Source of the DNA: Bacillus ndiopicus
GTDB lineage: Bacteria; Bacillota; Bacilli; Bacillales_A; Planococcaceae
Reading direction: 5' to 3'
Assembly: GCF_000612805.1 (NCBI RefSeq)
Contig: NZ_HG964406.1
Span: forward strand, 124,001 to 188,000
DNA: 64,000 nt
The position numbers and the translations under genes were made by a program. Below the pieces are notes generated by a model. The model saw only the letters and a list, made by a program, of their open reading frames with translations. It was not told where the DNA came from and made no database searches. Below are positions 1 through 9,473 of this stretch, piece by piece. Numbering within the stretch: the first letter of the stretch is position 1; each line of letters opens with the position of its first letter.

Positions 1-2301
1 AATCGCTAAGCCAAGCCCAGTCCCTCCGATTTTACGTCTAGAGCTATTATCAATGCGTTTAAACTTTTGGAATAACTGTGAAATATCTGTTTTTGCAATG
101 CCGATTCCTTCATCTTGCACACCAACTAGTAGCATCTGGCCCTTATTCTCCAATGTAATTGTTACATCGCCACCATTTGGTGAAAATTTAATTGCATTGC
201 TAATAATATTAACAAACACTTGAATAAGCCGTTCTTCATCTGCTTTCACTATAACATCACGTGCCTTATCAATTAAATGAACATGGTGATTTTTCTCATG
301 ACGGAAACGATTAATAATCTCCATAACAATTTCGTTTATCTGTAATGATTTCATGGCATACTGCTGTCTTCCTGATTCCATCCTTTGTAAATCAAGGAAG
401 TCATTAATTAAATTCGTAAGACGCTGTGCCTCTTTATGAATAGTTTCTACATATTTTTGTTGGCGCTCAGGCTTTAATGTTTTTGTTAAAAGCAGCTCTG
501 TAAAGCCGAGTACACTTGACAGCGGTGTTCGTAATTCATGGCTTACTGTGCTAACAAGCTCAGACTTCATTTTATCGATTTCATATTCTCGCGTAATATC
601 GCGATGCACAAAAATTGTTCCGGCTTTGTTAGTGCCTTCAAATAAACATGTCGCATATACCTCGATAAAAGTGTCTTGCTCTGTTGAGATAGAATAACGC
701 AATGTTCGCGTATGCTCAAAGCTTTCCTCAATAGCATCTTCAAAAAACGACCTTAAATCATTTGGCTCTTTACTAATTGAGTCAAAATGGCTTAGCCATA
801 CTTCTTTTGTGATTAGGCGCTCATCTAACTTTGATTCCATGCTCGTCATATGTGCAAAAGCATGGTTAATTAATACTGTATCTCCTGTACTTGAAACAAG
901 CTGCAAGCCTTCATTAATCGTTTCGATAATATTTTTATTTAACTGTCTTGAACGTTCCACTTCCTCGTACATTAATATGCGGTCAAATGCAATGGATACG
1001 CGTTTTAACAACCCGTTAAGTCCATTTTGTTCCTCCTTAGTGAAAGCATGTCCTTCACGTGTTGCCATTAATATTGCAACAAGCTTGCCTTGTGCATTTA
1101 AAATCGACGAATACAAATCATATACATAATAAGACTGTTGCGCTATCCCGCGCTCTGCCATCGTTACTTCCCGCTTAATAATGAAGGATTTTTCCTGCTC
1201 CAGACGCATTAGTTTGTTGCTATCCAAATGTTGCAATAAATTATTAGCAAATTCAACAGTAAGCCCCTTCATCGCATGAACATTACCTTCTAACCAAGTT
1301 AAAATACTCGTATCAAACTGATAAATATCGTTTAAATAATTGTGTAGGTTTTCAATAAGCTGTTGCTTATCTAACGTAAATGTTAGTGCATGATTAAGGT
1401 GATTATATTTTTCAAGCTGGTTTAATGAGCGCTGTAGCTGCATTTGATTCTCCTGCAACTCATCCTGCTGCATTAATAGCTCCTCATTTTGTGTCGTTAG
1501 TTCTTCTTCCTTATCTTGAATGGATAATGTCATATGGACAAAGGCATTTGCTAAGACGCCTAATTCATCATCCATTTTCTCCAAATTGCCCGTTTCAAAA
1601 GATTGCCCAGAGGCAAATGCATTTGTTGCGGTAGTTAGCTGCTCAATTGGGCGTATTAAATGATCGAGTACTCTTATCATAATAAAGCTAATGAATAGCA
1701 CAATTAAAACGCTAACAAGGAGCGCAAAAACAGCTACACTTTGTCCAAAGCTAATATTTTCTTCAAACAGTTCATTTAATTCTTTATCTGTTTTTTCTTT
1801 ATATTTTTTTGTGTTATCAATTATATTATTAACAACATTGCTCATTCTATCGTTGGACAATGTTCGTAAAGATTCGTAATCATCTTTTTTCACATAGGAA
1901 ACAGCCTCTGGCAATATATCATTTTGATAAATAAGCAAATAGCTTGCTAACTCTTGATGGAGCGCTTGCTCTTCATCTGTTAACTGCATCTTTGAAAACT
2001 GTTGCAGTTGCTGATTAATCTTTGTTAAATCGGCGTGTGCTTGCTGCAAATAGTGCTCATTTCTATAAGCGAAAAAGCCCCGTGCTTGAAAGAACACATC
2101 CTTATAAGTTTCTGCTAAAGAGTTGACGATAATCGACTTCTCAATTAGCAGCTCCTGTTCTTTTTCCAATCTTTCGTTATGTGCATTCATAAAAAAGTAA
2201 AGGACAACGATAAGCAATAAAAAGATACTTGCTACAAGAAAAAGCTTGCGAAAAAATCGGCTACGTATATTTTGTTTAGTTAATAGGTTGTCATCAGCCA
2301 T
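1..2301 (-). CDS. Sensor histidine kinase (HAMP-GAF-PAS-HisKA-HATPase), 3' end outside window
   Basis: Membrane sensor kinase, about 767 residues visible and cut at the window start inside the ATP-binding G2 box (IGGTGLGLA). Reading from ATG at 2301: a transmembrane helix at about residues 17-35, an extracytoplasmic helical region, a second membrane helix at about 190-212, HAMP, coiled coil, GAF-like and PAS-like segments, then HisKA with the H box VSTVSHELRTPL (His near residue 587). The N box NIISNAIKFSPNGG and G1 box DEGIGI follow. The start overlaps the response regulator stop by 8 nt, so the two are translationally coupled and likely form a cognate pair. The sensed signal cannot be read from the sequence. 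The family call is firm; the GAF assignment is weaker. Confidence 0.92.
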   Translation of the reverse strand, partial: MADDNLLTKQNIRSRFFRKLFLVASIFLLLIVVLYFFMNAHNERLEKEQELLIEKSIIVNSLAETYKDVFFQARGFFAYRNEHYLQQAHADLTKINQQLQQFSKMQLTDEEQALHQELASYLLIYQNDILPEAVSYVKKDDYESLRTLSNDRMSNVVNNIIDNTKKYKEKTDKELNELFEENISFGQSVAVFALLVSVLIVLFISFIMIRVLDHLIRPIEQLTTATNAFASGQSFETGNLEKMDDELGVLANAFVHMTLSIQDKEEELTTQNEELLMQQDELQENQMQLQRSLNQLEKYNHLNHALTFTLDKQQLIENLHNYLNDIYQFDTSILTWLEGNVHAMKGLTVEFANNLLQHLDSNKLMRLEQEKSFIIKREVTMAERGIAQQSYYVYDLYSSILNAQGKLVAILMATREGHAFTKEEQNGLNGLLKRVSIAFDRILMYEEVERSRQLNKNIIETINEGLQLVSSTGDTVLINHAFAHMTSMESKLDERLITKEVWLSHFDSISKEPNDLRSFFEDAIEESFEHTRTLRYSISTEQDTFIEVYATCLFEGTNKAGTIFVHRDITREYEIDKMKSELVSTVSHELRTPLSSVLGFTELLLTKTLKPERQQKYVETIHKEAQRLTNLINDFLDLQRMESGRQQYAMKSLQINEIVMEIINRFRHEKNHHVHLIDKARDVIVKADEERLIQVFVNIISNAIKFSPNGGDVTITLENKGQMLLVGVQDEGIGIAKTDISQLFQKFKRIDNSSRRKIGGTGLGLAI

Positions 2302-2656
2302 TTAAAATATCCTCAACAATTTCCATGAGCTTTACTGGACTAAAAGGCTTTGACATAAAGTAATCAACCCCATTTTCAAATACTTTTTGCCGATCTTCCT
2401 CTTGCGATTTAGCCGTTAACATCAATATTGGTAAATTTGCTTTTATTTGCTCAGGTAACTGTTCAATTACTTCAATACCTGTAACATGTGGCATCATATA
2501 ATCTAAAATCATTAAATCATAGCTTTCTTGCGTCACTTTTTCTAACGCTTCCTGGCCATCCTCTGCTTCATCGATTTCATAGCCCATATCCTCTAGCGTA
2601 TCTCGAATAAGCATACGCAAAATTTCTTCATCATCAACTACTAAAATTTTTGTCAT
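2294..2656 (-). CDS. Single-domain response regulator (CheY-like receiver)
   Basis: A 120-residue protein that is only a receiver domain. The acidic pair (VVDDEE), the phosphoacceptor Asp in LMILDYMMPHVTG (about residue 52), the conserved Thr/Ser (MLTAKS) and the Lys in MSKPFSP are all present. There is no output domain, so it probably works by protein contact or as a phosphorelay intermediate. A strong GGGGGAGG site lies 8 nt before the ATG. It sits between an Hpt-containing diguanylate cyclase gene (27 nt upstream) and the sensor kinase (8 nt overlap). That order suggests a relay from kinase to this receiver to the Hpt/receiver protein. The relay is inference. Confidence 0.93.
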   Translation of the reverse strand: MTKILVVDDEEILRMLIRDTLEDMGYEIDEAEDGQEALEKVTQESYDLMILDYMMPHVTGIEVIEQLPEQIKANLPILMLTAKSQEEDRQKVFENGVDYFMSKPFSPVKLMEIVEDILNG

Positions 2657-2683
2657 TTATAGTGCCTCCCCCTAGTAGCTTTT

Positions 2684-4327
2684 TTAAGCTTTGCTGCCAT
2701 TAAAAATGCGCTCTGCTAAATGTAATATACGCGACGATACATCAGCAATTTGGAATGGCTTGCGAATATAGTCATCCGCACCATTTTGGAATGCTTCTAA
2801 TACATACTCTTCTCCAATTTGACTTGTTAGCATCGAAACGATAACTTCTTTTGAGGTATAATTTGCGCGAATTTTTTTCAATACTTCAATACCGCTCATA
2901 TTTGGCAGCATCCAATCTAATAAAATGACGTATTTATAGTTAGGATCATACCAGCTTGATTGTAAAAACTGTATTCCATCGCCAAATGTAGCTACTTCAA
3001 TGGCTACTTGGTCGCTTGTTGATAGCCCTTCAAAATGCCTTGCAATAATATCACGAATAATATATACATCATCAATAACAATCACTTTTAGTTTTTCTGA
3101 TTTTTTCATATCTACAATCGAAGAATCGAATAGTACAACGCGATTTCTACCAGCTTCTTTTGCTGAATAAAGTGCTTGATCTGCCGCTTCTAATAATTTT
3201 TTAGGATGTGTGTAGCACTTATTTATTACCATCATGCCTGAAGAAAACGTTACATGAAAGTTAGCAGTATTCGTGGAGAAAACTTTCTGTCCCATCGCTA
3301 GGCGAATCTTTTCAACTAGCTTATAACCTTCCTCTGCTTCTGTATTAGGCATTAATAAAATAAATTCTTCTCCACCATAACGACAGAATATGTCTTGATC
3401 CCTCTTTAACTCTTTTACAAGTGCCGCAAATCCCCTTAGTACTTCATCACCTATTAAATGTCCGTAAGTATCATTAACCTTTTTAAAATAATCTATATCC
3501 AGAATTGCGATAGTAAACACTTCGCTAGTTTTCTCATATTTCTGGATTAACATTTTTAATTGGCTTTCAAAATATTTACGATTGTAGATCTGTGTTAACT
3601 CATCAATGACGATTGCATATTCTAGCTCTTTTCTATAAGCTAGGCGATTTATAACGTAAGCGAGCAAAACCTCTTCATCAACTGGCTTAGAAACAAAGTC
3701 CATTGCCCCTAGCTCAAAAGCGCGTACACGATTTTCCTTGCTATGATGGCTACTCATAACAGCAATAAATGTGCGATCTTTTTTGATTTTTTTTATATTG
3801 TTTAAAATGGAGAAGCCATCTATATCAGGCAACATAATATCTAAAAAGACGATGGCAGGCTGTAGTTCGTAAATTAGCTCAATGCCCCGTTTTCCATTAT
3901 GTGCGATTATTACCGAAAAGCCTTTTTCCTCTAAAACATTTTTCAGATACGAAATAAAAACCATATCGTCATCAATAATTAGTATAAACTCTTTTGTTAT
4001 ATTATTAATGGTAGGAGCTGTCGTCTCCTCCATTGCTACTTGCGGGAAATTATTCGTTTCATAGAACGATAGCGCCTCAAGCAGCGAGCTCAAATATAAT
4101 GTCCACTCACCCTTCAGCCATTCCTTCTCACTTGCATCATTTATAGTTAATAGCTTTTCACTAGCGATTATTGTCAATTCATTTAATCCAACTGAGCCTG
4201 CAGTTCCTTTTAACATATGTAAAAATGCATATAATTCTTTCTCTTTAATCGAATCGGATTCGGCCCATTTTCGAAATTTTTCCTGCATGCGTTGATACAC
4301 CATTTGCTGGTATTTCTCTGCTCCCAT
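2684..4327 (-). CDS. Hpt-REC-GGDEF-REC protein (probable diguanylate cyclase in a phosphorelay)
   Basis: About 547 residues. Domain order: Hpt at about 1-95 with the phosphorylatable His in FLHMLKGTAGSVG; a receiver at about 110-225 (LIIDDD, FLDIMLPDIDG, SKPVD); a GGDEF domain at about 240-400 with intact catalytic motif YGGEEF; and a second receiver at about 420-540 (VIVIDDV, LLDWMLPNMSG, IRKPF). It should make cyclic di-GMP under control of two phosphorylation inputs and one histidine phosphotransfer site. I chose ATG 4327 because GGAGAG lies 7 nt upstream; an upstream in-frame TTG at 4342 overlaps that site. It heads the signalling cluster with the single receiver and the sensor kinase. 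Confidence 0.9.
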   Translation of the reverse strand: MGAEKYQQMVYQRMQEKFRKWAESDSIKEKELYAFLHMLKGTAGSVGLNELTIIASEKLLTINDASEKEWLKGEWTLYLSSLLEALSFYETNNFPQVAMEETTAPTINNITKEFILIIDDDMVFISYLKNVLEEKGFSVIIAHNGKRGIELIYELQPAIVFLDIMLPDIDGFSILNNIKKIKKDRTFIAVMSSHHSKENRVRAFELGAMDFVSKPVDEEVLLAYVINRLAYRKELEYAIVIDELTQIYNRKYFESQLKMLIQKYEKTSEVFTIAILDIDYFKKVNDTYGHLIGDEVLRGFAALVKELKRDQDIFCRYGGEEFILLMPNTEAEEGYKLVEKIRLAMGQKVFSTNTANFHVTFSSGMMVINKCYTHPKKLLEAADQALYSAKEAGRNRVVLFDSSIVDMKKSEKLKVIVIDDVYIIRDIIARHFEGLSTSDQVAIEVATFGDGIQFLQSSWYDPNYKYVILLDWMLPNMSGIEVLKKIRANYTSKEVIVSMLTSQIGEEYVLEAFQNGADDYIRKPFQIADVSSRILHLAERIFNGSKA

Positions 4328-4458
4328 TGTAAAACTCTCCAATCAACATTATCTTGAGTAAAGTATATCGCACTGCTATAAAAAAGATAGTTTAATTTAA
4401 TGAATAAATTATATTTTTCATAGTAATTGTAACAACAAAGGGAATAAATAGAAAAATT

Positions 4459-4487
4459 AAAAAGCCGCCCATAACGGACGACTTTTT
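4459..4487. terminator. Imperfect hairpin with A/T flanks, possible bidirectional terminator
   Basis: AAAAAG and CTTTTT arms enclose short CG and CC/GG pairs with two mismatches and a loop ATAAC. It lies in the 331-nt gap between two divergent genes, so neither gene needs it as a terminator. It may instead end transcription of antisense or leader RNA. The stem is weak. Confidence 0.35.
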
Positions 4488-4602
4488 AATGATTTTGCAC
4501 TGCTATAACTGCCAAGTGATTATCAGCCGGTCATGATTTAATATACAACCTGAACCTTGCATCTTGGATTTGCAACAAATTGTACATTATTATAGAAGTA
4601 CA

Positions 4603-4625
4603 ATCAATTATAGTGCATAATTGAT
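4603..4625. promoter_or_regulatory. Inverted repeat upstream of the YhbS-like gene (candidate operator)
   Basis: A perfect 9-bp inverted repeat, ATCAATTAT-N5-ATAATTGAT, ends 33 nt before the ATG at 4659. A second inverted repeat TTGTAC-N12-GTACAA lies just upstream. The position fits a repressor site in the promoter region. No cognate regulator is identified. The remainder of the 4328-4658 gap holds nothing else I recognise. Confidence 0.35.
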
Positions 4626-4658
4626 ATAGTGAATTTTATATAAGGAGATTTTAATAGT

Positions 4659-5192
4659 ATGAACTTTTCAATTCGACAAGAACATCATTCAGACTATGAA
4701 ACTACTGAAGATGTAATACGTCAAGCTTTTTTAGATGAGGATATGAGCGATCAAAAGGAGCATTTCCTTGTACAACGTATCCGTCAATCATCAGCTTTTA
4801 TTCCAGAGCTTTCGTTAGTCGCAGTTGATAGCGATGATAAAATTATCGGCCATATTTTACTATCCAAAATTACGATTGAGCATGGTGAAACATCTATTGA
4901 TTCTTTAGCACTTGCTCCTGTATCAGTTTTACCAGCGTATCAAAATAAGGGGATAGGTAGCCAATTAATTAAAGATGTATTACAAAAAGCAGCTGAAATT
5001 GGTCAGCAGTCTGTAATTGTGCTTGGCCATGCAGCGTATTATCCAAAATTTGGCTTCCGCCAAGCGAGAGAATGGAATATTTTCGCCCCATTTGAAGTAC
5101 CTAGCGAAATTTTTATGGCGCTTGAATTGACTCCGAATGCACTACAAAACGTACAAGGAACTGTTCGTTATTCAGATGCTTTTGAAGGCTAG
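4659..5192 (+). CDS. GNAT-family N-acetyltransferase (YhbS-like)
   Basis: 177 residues with the GNAT fold. The acetyl-CoA binding segment is visible as SVLPAYQNKGIGSQLIKDVL (about residues 90-110), followed by VLGHAAYYPKFGFRQA, a signature of the YhbS-type COG3153 acetyltransferases. The substrate is not predictable. A good site, AAGGAGA, precedes the ATG by 10 nt. It is followed after 18 nt by a co-directional probable regulator gene and may be co-transcribed with it. A 9-bp inverted repeat upstream could be its operator. Family assignment is confident, function is not. Confidence 0.88.
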   Translation: MNFSIRQEHHSDYETTEDVIRQAFLDEDMSDQKEHFLVQRIRQSSAFIPELSLVAVDSDDKIIGHILLSKITIEHGETSIDSLALAPVSVLPAYQNKGIGSQLIKDVLQKAAEIGQQSVIVLGHAAYYPKFGFRQAREWNIFAPFEVPSEIFMALELTPNALQNVQGTVRYSDAFEG

Positions 5193-5210
5193 AAAAAAAG
5201 GGGGCATACT

Positions 5211-6512
5211 ATGTTTACAGTTGGCGTAATAGGATCTGCGACATCTGTGCATAAAGTCATCTCACTTGCACAAAACTTAAAGCTAAAAGCGCGCTTTATT
5301 GCATTGCCGTATACAAACTTTCAGGAAACCAAATTAATCATTCAATCACATGATCATGAAGTAGATTTTTGGTTTCCAACAGGACAGCTTCCTTATGCTA
5401 TCGCTAAAGAAGTTTTACAAACAGATGATTTTTTAATTCCTATTCAAAATAATGAGGCTAGCTTATATAAAGCTTTCTTGGAAGTTGCTTATCATTCCAA
5501 TATTTTTTTACAGCGGTTAAGTATTGATGAAATGTCTAAACAAGTAGTTGATGATGCACTCATACAATTAAACATTGAATCATCAAACATCTATTTAAAA
5601 ATTTATGACACAACAACTACCTCTGAAGAGCTAATCAACTTTCATAAAACGCTTTGGGCTGAAGATAAAACATATGGTGCCATTACAAGCTTTGAAGCAG
5701 TTTATAATGAGCTGCAGCAGCTTGGTATTCCTGTTTATTGGTACTCAATCAGCCATTCAGAGATTCTTCATGCTTGTAAAGTATTAGAAGAAAAAATAAA
5801 AACATCGTTTTTCAAGGATACACAGATTGGTGTATGCACGATTGCAATTGAAGAAATAAGCACTACAATTGTTACAGCTAATCCCTATGCACAGCAATAC
5901 TTGGCATTACAAATTAAAGAAATATTAATCAATTTAAGCGAGCATATAGATGGCTTTTTAACAGAGCAAGGTGATAATCGATATATCATCTTTAGCACAC
6001 GAGGTGCTATCGAAAAAAACTATCCAATTGTCCGCCAAAAAATTCAAGAGCTTAAACTTTTAGCAGACAAATATATCATTACAGGCATTGGCTATGGTGA
6101 AACTGCTTTAGCAGCAGAAGTAAATGCTACAATTGCAAATCAACATTCTCGTAATAATGAGCAGCATGAAATTTTCGTCATGCAAGAAGATGGAACCATT
6201 ATAGAACATATTGGTCACGACAAAGAGCTTGTTTATACGAACAAGCTCTTTGATACACCTTCGATTGAAGCATTGAAAGAAGCAAATATTAGCATGAGAA
6301 CATACAACCGTATTCAAGCACTCCTCTTAAAATTGGGTACGGAACATTTTACAACACTTGATTTAACAAATCATTTACAAATGGAAAACCGTAATGCCCG
6401 TCGTATCGTCACGAATTTAAGCAAAGCTGGATTAATTGAATATGTAGGAGAGTCTACCCATCATGTGAAAGGAAGGCCACGTAAAATATATCGTTTCCTT
6501 CAACAAAAATAG
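5211..6512 (+). CDS. Probable transcriptional regulator with degenerate GGDEF-like middle and C-terminal winged helix
   Basis: 433 residues, no signal peptide or membrane segment. The N-terminal part (MFTVGVIGSATSVHKVISLA) resembles a Rossmann-like sensor fold as in PrpR-type N domains. The middle (about 200-320) looks like a nucleotidyl-cyclase fold without a GGDEF motif. The last 65 residues form a winged helix: alignment to DNA is suggested by DLTNHLQMENRNARRIVTNL and the wing GRPRKIYRF. I therefore infer a ligand-responsive DNA-binding protein. GGGGG lies 7 nt before the ATG. It converges on argH and shares a bidirectional terminator with it. The domain names are inference from pattern and are not certain. 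Confidence 0.6.
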   Translation: MFTVGVIGSATSVHKVISLAQNLKLKARFIALPYTNFQETKLIIQSHDHEVDFWFPTGQLPYAIAKEVLQTDDFLIPIQNNEASLYKAFLEVAYHSNIFLQRLSIDEMSKQVVDDALIQLNIESSNIYLKIYDTTTTSEELINFHKTLWAEDKTYGAITSFEAVYNELQQLGIPVYWYSISHSEILHACKVLEEKIKTSFFKDTQIGVCTIAIEEISTTIVTANPYAQQYLALQIKEILINLSEHIDGFLTEQGDNRYIIFSTRGAIEKNYPIVRQKIQELKLLADKYIITGIGYGETALAAEVNATIANQHSRNNEQHEIFVMQEDGTIIEHIGHDKELVYTNKLFDTPSIEALKEANISMRTYNRIQALLLKLGTEHFTTLDLTNHLQMENRNARRIVTNLSKAGLIEYVGESTHHVKGRPRKIYRFLQQK

Positions 6513-6546
6513 CGCTTAGCATTTGATATGCAAAGCGCTATTTTTA
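6506..6546. terminator. Bidirectional intrinsic terminator
   Basis: Arms AAAAATAGCGCTT and AAGCGCTATTTTT enclose a short loop that itself contains GCAT/ATGC. The hairpin begins in the last codons of the upstream plus-strand gene and faces the 3' end of argH, so it can end transcription from both sides. Confidence 0.85.
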
Positions 6547-6575
6547 CCTATCTTTACAATAATGAAAGCCATACT

Positions 6576-7892
6576 TTATCGTAAATGAATCTTAGTCCCC
6601 TTATTTAAAATGCTGTCATAATCAATATAATCATATATATCTGATTGAATCGTATTGCTAAATTGCTGAAGCTCCTGCAATGTTAAATCTTCAATACCTT
6701 TCTCGTGATCTTCGCAATAAATAACGACTTTTCCAACAATACTATGCGCATCTCTAAATGGTGTACCTGCTTTTACTAAATAATCCGCAAGCTCTGTCGC
6801 ATTTAAGAAACCTTTTTTCACTGATGCTCGCATATTTCCTTCATTCACCTTTAATGTACGAATCATCTCTGTCATAATTTTTAATGAAGCAAGTGTTGTG
6901 TCAATCGCATAGAAAAACGATTCCTTTTCTTCTTGCATATCTTTATTATACGTTAATGGAATACCTTTCATAATCGTAAAAATTGAGAATAATGCACCAT
7001 ACACCTTACCTGTTTTACCGCGTATCAATTCAGCCGCATCAGGGTTTTTCTTTTGTGGCATAATGCTGCTACCTGTCGCATAGGCATCATCAATTTCTAT
7101 AAATTTAAACTCTTGGCTGCACCATAAAATCAATTCTTCGCTCATACGACTCAAGTGCATCATAATAATTGAAAAATCAGAAGTTAACTCTAGAACATAG
7201 TCACGCTCGCTGACACCATCCATAAAATTATCTACAGGTTTATTAAAACCAAGCTCTTTTGTTGTAATTGTACGGTCGATACTATGCGTTGTCCCAGCAA
7301 GAGCACCACACCCAAGCGGGTTTTCATTCAATATTTCAAGTGCATTTTGTACTCGTTTTTGATCACGATTAAACATTTGATAGTAAGCCATTAAATGATG
7401 CTTAAATGTCACAACCTGTGCTCTTTGCAAATGGGTATAACCTGGCATCATATAAGGATTTTCTTCTGCCTTGTCCTTTAACACATTCTTAAATCTTTCA
7501 AGAGCATCAACGACTTCATGAGCTTTTTTGCGTGCATACATTCTTGTATCCACAGCTGTTTGGTCATTGCGACTACGGGCCGTATGTAGTTTTTTTCCAA
7601 CATCACCGATACGCTTTATTAAGTTCATTTCAACAAAGCTATGAATATCCTCATAGTCACCTTCAATTGGTAACATACCACTTTCAATATCATTTAAAAT
7701 ACTTTTCAGCCCTGCCGTAATCTGCTCGCCCTCTTCTTCTGTGATAATCTCACATTGTACAAGCATTTTAACATGTGCTAAGCTACCCGTAATATCTTCA
7801 AAATAAAGTCTTGAATCTATCTCTAAAGAGCTATTAAACTCTTCCATTAAACTATTTTCCTTGTTTCGAAAACGTCCGCCCCACAGCTTCAT
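6576..7892 (-). CDS. argH: Argininosuccinate lyase
   Basis: 438 residues of the fumarase/aspartase superfamily. It cleaves argininosuccinate to arginine and fumarate in the canonical family. It starts MKLWGGRF as ArgH does, has TARSRNDQ (about 110-120), the conserved TH in THLQRAQ, and the flexible signature loop GSSIMPQKKNPD (about 275-290) with the catalytic Ser. GAGGGGGC sits 8 nt before the ATG, inside the last codons of the antiporter gene. It is 4 nt downstream of the NhaC-type gene and clearly in one operon with it, while no argG is nearby. A related lyase reaction on a different aspartate adduct is therefore possible. Confidence 0.92.
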   Translation of the reverse strand: MKLWGGRFRNKENSLMEEFNSSLEIDSRLYFEDITGSLAHVKMLVQCEIITEEEGEQITAGLKSILNDIESGMLPIEGDYEDIHSFVEMNLIKRIGDVGKKLHTARSRNDQTAVDTRMYARKKAHEVVDALERFKNVLKDKAEENPYMMPGYTHLQRAQVVTFKHHLMAYYQMFNRDQKRVQNALEILNENPLGCGALAGTTHSIDRTITTKELGFNKPVDNFMDGVSERDYVLELTSDFSIIMMHLSRMSEELILWCSQEFKFIEIDDAYATGSSIMPQKKNPDAAELIRGKTGKVYGALFSIFTIMKGIPLTYNKDMQEEKESFFYAIDTTLASLKIMTEMIRTLKVNEGNMRASVKKGFLNATELADYLVKAGTPFRDAHSIVGKVVIYCEDHEKGIEDLTLQELQQFSNTIQSDIYDYIDYDSILNKGTKIHLR

Positions 7893-7896
7893 TTTA

Positions 7897-9432
7897 TTAA
7901 GCCCCCTCTAATTCTCTTTTTCTCTCTCTATTTCTTGAAATTCGACCTAAAATAATTGTGCCAATAACCATTAAAATTACTGCTAGTACTGCTGTATAAA
8001 CACTCTCATACATACCTGCAACTAAAAATGCAATTAATGTAATACATGCATTAAATACTGCGATTGGTATTTGTGTTTGATTATGGTCAACATGGTCACA
8101 ACCTGCACCAGTTGAAGATAATATCGTAGTATCTGAAATCGGAGAACAATGGTCTCCAAAAATACCGCCTGAGATAACTGCCCCAATCGCAATATATACA
8201 GAAATATCCATATGATAAGCTAATGGAATCGCCAGCGGCAACATAATGGCAAATGTTCCCCAAGAAGTTCCACATGCAAAGGACATTATGGCCCCTAGAA
8301 TAAATATAATTGCAGGTATTAGCATCGCTGGTATTGCTCCATCCATTATACTTACTAGATAATTTGCTGTTCCTAGTTGCTCTAACACATTTCCTAATGA
8401 CCACGCTAGCACTAAGATAATAACTATATCCATCATTCGGCGCATCCCTGATACATAAATATCAAATGCTTCCATAACTTTTTTTACTTTATAAACTACC
8501 ATTAAAGCTATTAATACCATTGCTGCTGTTAAATATGAAATACTTAATGCGATTCTAAACTCCCCACCTGCAACTTGTTTAAATGGGAAACCTAACGGAA
8601 TTAATTGACCAAATAGCATTACAAGTAACACAATAATCGGTACTAATACTAAGCTTGCCTTACTTTTTGTTTCTAAATACTCATTCATCGCCTCTGTTTT
8701 ACGCAGTGGCTTTGAATGTGACCAATAAATATCGCCTGTTTTCTCAATGCGTCGATCTGCTGCACGCATTGGACCAAACTCGGATTTTGTTAATAGCATT
8801 ACAGGTACAATTAATACCGCTAGCATCGGGTAAATATAAAATGGTAACGCATTCATAAATGCGTCCCAATCAGACTCTTTAATATTTAAACGCTCATACT
8901 CTTTGCTAATAAGTCCCATAATATAAACACCCCACCCAATGAATGGAATCATAACTGCTACTGGCGATGACGTAGAATCAATAATCCATGCAAGCTTTTC
9001 TCGAGATGCTTTCAATTTATCAAAAATCGGTTCAAAAACTGGTCCCACAATTAATGGTGTCCCTAGGTCAGAGAAGAAAATAATAATACCACCAACCCAA
9101 GCAGATAACTGTGCACTCACCTTTGTACGAATAAATGTAGCCACTTTTTCAGCAAATGCCCCTGCTCCTCCTGACTTCTCCATTAACGCAACGAAGCCTC
9201 CAATAAACACAAGTAATGCCAATACAGCTGCGTTATAACTATCTGTTGACTGCACAAAAATATAATCACCAACAATCGACTTCACAGCTTTGAAAACATT
9301 CCCATTCAATAAAATCAATATACCTGTGAAAGCCCCTAAAAATAAAGAGATAATAACATTTCTCGTAATAAACGCTAATGCAATTGCAATCACTGGTGGG
9401 ATAATCGAAATCAGCCCAAATGTTTCTTCCAT
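7897..9432 (-). CDS. NhaC-family Na+/H+ antiporter-type transporter
   Basis: About 511 residues with roughly eleven hydrophobic helices. Family motifs are seen in FSDLGTPLIVGPVFEP and SCGTSWGTFAI-type residues, and in GGIFGDHCSPISDTT, which is highly conserved in NhaC proteins. ATG 9432 is chosen because GGGGAG lies 7 nt upstream; the longer reading from 9474 would put a polar tail before the membrane domain and would overlap the inverted repeat. NhaC-type proteins exchange sodium and protons or transport organic anions/amino acids. Being operonic with argH suggests an amino-acid-related substrate, which is inference. Confidence 0.88.
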   Translation of the reverse strand: MEETFGLISIIPPVIAIALAFITRNVIISLFLGAFTGILILLNGNVFKAVKSIVGDYIFVQSTDSYNAAVLALLVFIGGFVALMEKSGGAGAFAEKVATFIRTKVSAQLSAWVGGIIIFFSDLGTPLIVGPVFEPIFDKLKASREKLAWIIDSTSSPVAVMIPFIGWGVYIMGLISKEYERLNIKESDWDAFMNALPFYIYPMLAVLIVPVMLLTKSEFGPMRAADRRIEKTGDIYWSHSKPLRKTEAMNEYLETKSKASLVLVPIIVLLVMLFGQLIPLGFPFKQVAGGEFRIALSISYLTAAMVLIALMVVYKVKKVMEAFDIYVSGMRRMMDIVIILVLAWSLGNVLEQLGTANYLVSIMDGAIPAMLIPAIIFILGAIMSFACGTSWGTFAIMLPLAIPLAYHMDISVYIAIGAVISGGIFGDHCSPISDTTILSSTGAGCDHVDHNQTQIPIAVFNACITLIAFLVAGMYESVYTAVLAVILMVIGTIILGRISRNRERKRELEGA

Positions 9433-9473
9433 ACTTTTGCTCCCCTTTGAATTATTATCTAAATTAAATTTCA

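Noticed and set aside
8096-8404. Reverse-strand frame of about 102 codons inside the NhaC-type gene
   Set aside because: It is the same strand in another frame of a well-conserved membrane protein gene and has no start signals.
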